Positions 20,805 to 22,191 of a stretch of DNA of 22,191 bases are shown in pieces. The notes beneath the pieces were generated by a model. That model worked only from the letters and a program-made list of their open reading frames with translations. It ran no database searches and was not told the DNA's origin. Position 1 is the first letter of the stretch. The number at the start of each line of letters is the position of its first letter. The stretch is from NCBI GenBank assembly GCA_015501595.1, contig JADNRX010000794.1:1-22191 (forward strand). Direction: 5' to 3'. The DNA comes from Hymenopellis radicata. Lineage: Eukaryota > Basidiomycota > Agaricomycetes > Agaricales > Physalacriaceae. The position numbers were made by a program, and so were the translations under genes.

Positions 20805-21704
20805 TGAATCGTGGAGCAAGACGAGCGGGGAGGGGGTGGAAACGATTACGAAGGTCCACCGCTAGTCCATTCTTGAGAACACCAGGAACGAGAAGACGAG
20901 AATTTTCTGCAGGATGTTTCGTCAAATACTAGTACCCGAGCGGAAAAGCGCGGGTGGACCTGCAGGGAACGTTTCTCAAAAGGAGCAATCTTGGAAGCGC
21001 CTACAGGGAAGGAGAGATGAACGCAGTCCCTGGGAAACAAGACCCACACCGAAGCGTTCCCAGCTTAAGCGAAGTGGAGAACTACTAACACGATGACCGC
21101 GGTGACACTGATAGAGAATCAGATGATAATTTATTTGTCCTTATTACGCATATGGAGCGTCACTGGTTCGATTCCAGGCATGGCCTGCCGATGCTTATCT
21201 TCGTGTGAGTCCGATGAGAAAGCGCCATGATTTTGGGCAACATCACTGACGGAAGGAAAGACGGTTGATTCTCGAAATAGGTCCTAGAAGAACTACCGAA
21301 TTGTAGGAACTAGACAACGTGGCTCCTATACCCCGGGACGAGCTCGCAGCGTTTAACTAAGGGCTGTGGCCTGTGCAGAACCTACCCAACAAGCACCCTA
21401 TCCAACACCAACACCATTCTTATTACATTGGAAGGTTCCCGGTTCATCACTGATAGACCGTCTCATAATGATGAATTCGAAGCAGTCCGTCCAGAACGTT
21501 CAACAAGGCGTTTCGGGTATCATATTCTTTCCATTTAAGTACGAGGTGACTATCAAAGGAGCGTTGGAATAATGGGCGGGAATCTATTCTATATCTACGG
21601 ATGAATCATGCTCGAGGTTTGTACCGGGGCTGGCACTGCCAAGTCGATATCCCCTGAAGAGAACGTTGCGCTCTTGTACATGTTGTCCAAGTTCTACAGA
21701 CCAA
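20805..21704. promoter_or_regulatory. 5' flank of FMO-B and gap to the DUF6534 gene
   Basis: Contains the second copy of the 5'-flank repeat (20975-21148). Nearer the gene, on the minus strand, GGACTAGCGGTGGACC matches the FMO-A flank. From 21150 to 21704 nothing is recognised; the open frame at 21366-21572 has no motif. The 3' flank of the DUF6534-type gene should lie just left of 21705. Confidence 0.4.
20975..21148. repeat. Diverged direct repeat copy 2, upstream of FMO-B
   Basis: Partner of 11605-11750. The exact blocks are CTCAAAAGGAGCAA (20975-20988), ACACGATGACCGC (21088-21100) and TTTATTTGTCCTT (21130-21142). On the FMO-B strand they read AAGGACAAATAAA, GCGGTCATCGTGT and TTGCTCCTTTTGAG, about 326, 284 and 171 nt before the ATG. 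Such spaced conserved blocks in otherwise drifting DNA fit regulatory sites, though this copy feeds a damaged gene. No known factor site is claimed. Confidence 0.6.
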
Positions 21705-22191
21705 TCAGTATGCTCGTATATCACGGCCACAGCGAGTAGCGCTACTATAAATGACGCACAACATCTTGATCGTCTTGCGTCTCCCTCGGTTGTGCGTAGA
21801 AACGGAATATACTCGCGCCTTCCGTAGTAGCCCGGGTACGCTTGACGAAAGCACGATGGGATGCGTGTTGAAGAACTGGTCGGGATTTTGAGCCTGGTCA
21901 CGCATTCGCTGCCGCCCATTGAGATTGGCGAAGAGGATGTTGGAGTATCTATAAGTATGTTAGAGTTGAGTCTTCGAGGCAGACCCACAGCCTTTCGACT
22001 CACAGCTTTGACACAGTATATGCGCTGTTAGCTCACAGTCAGGATGAAGCGACGGAGCGAATAGAGAACGGCACATACGGTGTAAGATAAACATAACTTC
22101 TGGGCATTCGCAGAAAGAACACAATCTCCACGCAAGACACAACAGCAGTGATTGTTCCACTCTGAATCGTGCGGATGATGATTGTGTTCAG
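21705..22191 (-). CDS. DUF6534-type membrane protein, C-terminal part cut by window edge
   Basis: Exons on the minus strand: 22191-22079 (enters from the right edge in frame), 22024-22004 (21 nt) and 21948-21705. Introns are 54 and 55 nt with GTATGT and GTGAGT donors. The joined protein reads LNTIIIRTIQSGTITAVVSC, a membrane-helix-like stretch, then FFLRMPRSYVYLTP and AYTVSKLYSNILFANLNGRQ. The SKLYSN(I/A)L-x-x-LN-x-R signature after a last helix is the hallmark of the basidiomycete DUF6534 family, seven-helix membrane proteins of unknown role. The cytosolic tail here runs to a stop at 21705; its last 40 residues are basic and the true end could differ by another intron. The earlier helices lie outside the window. 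No link to the metabolic genes is evident. Confidence 0.75.

Noticed and set aside
20569..20925. Start of FMO-B at an upstream ATG at 20925
   Set aside because: This frame would add some 40 residues with no match in FMO-A. The ATG at 20804 opens a hydrophobic segment like that of FMO-A once the single-base gap at 20784-20787 is allowed for.
21150..21190. Possible tRNA, from a GGTTCGATTCC T-loop-like sequence
   Set aside because: The T stem has only four pairs, and no anticodon arm, D arm or acceptor stem could be fitted upstream.
1..22191. CRISPR array, bacterial operon, ribosome-binding sites or attachment sites
   Set aside because: Spliceosomal introns throughout show a eukaryotic nuclear sequence, and no regularly spaced repeats occur.

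Overview
The window looks like fungal nuclear DNA, most likely from a mushroom-forming basidiomycete. Genes are broken by many 41-71 nt GT-AG introns and tiny exons (12, 14, 17 and 18 nt). The protein families also fit: a DUF6534-type membrane protein, a DUF6625-like glycosyltransferase-like protein, an expanded FAD monooxygenase family and a UbiA-type prenyltransferase. All gene models were joined by hand from the sequence and rest on splice consensus, phase continuity and recognisable motifs.

Layout from left to right. 1-76 (-): start of an F-box-like protein, cut by the window edge. 2036-3322 (-): aldo/keto reductase with one extra base in an A run. 5122-6973 (+): secreted or membrane-anchored glycosyltransferase-like protein, seven exons, intact. 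7929-8390 (-): C-terminal scrap of a non-LTR (LINE) reverse transcriptase. 9057-11263 (+): membrane-anchored FAD monooxygenase, here FMO-A, ten exons with one missing base. 11930-13068 (-): UbiA-type aromatic prenyltransferase, six exons, intact. 13807-15905 (-): salicylate-hydroxylase-like FAD monooxygenase, here FMO-C. 18635-20804 (-): second copy of the FMO-A family, here FMO-B, with the same ten-exon structure but at least seven small indels, so probably a pseudogene. 21705-22191 (-): C-terminal part of a DUF6534-type protein, cut by the right edge.

The central block (FMO-A, UbiA, FMO-C, FMO-B) reads as a small specialised-metabolite cluster. The prenyltransferase would attach an isoprenoid chain to an aromatic acid or phenol. 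FMO-C is of the type that hydroxylates or oxidatively decarboxylates aromatic acids. FMO-A and FMO-B could oxidise the lipophilic product at a membrane. The nearby aldo/keto reductase could reduce an aldehyde or ketone intermediate, though it lies 6 kb away and may be unrelated. This pathway is an inference; no product can be named.

The FMO-A/FMO-B pair is a duplication in inverted orientation flanking UbiA and FMO-C. The 5' flank of FMO-B shares three ordered short blocks with a stretch just downstream of FMO-A, where no gene start exists. That looks like an orphan promoter left by a lost or rearranged copy. The gaps at 77-2035, 3323-5121 and 15906-18634 hold nothing I can identify.
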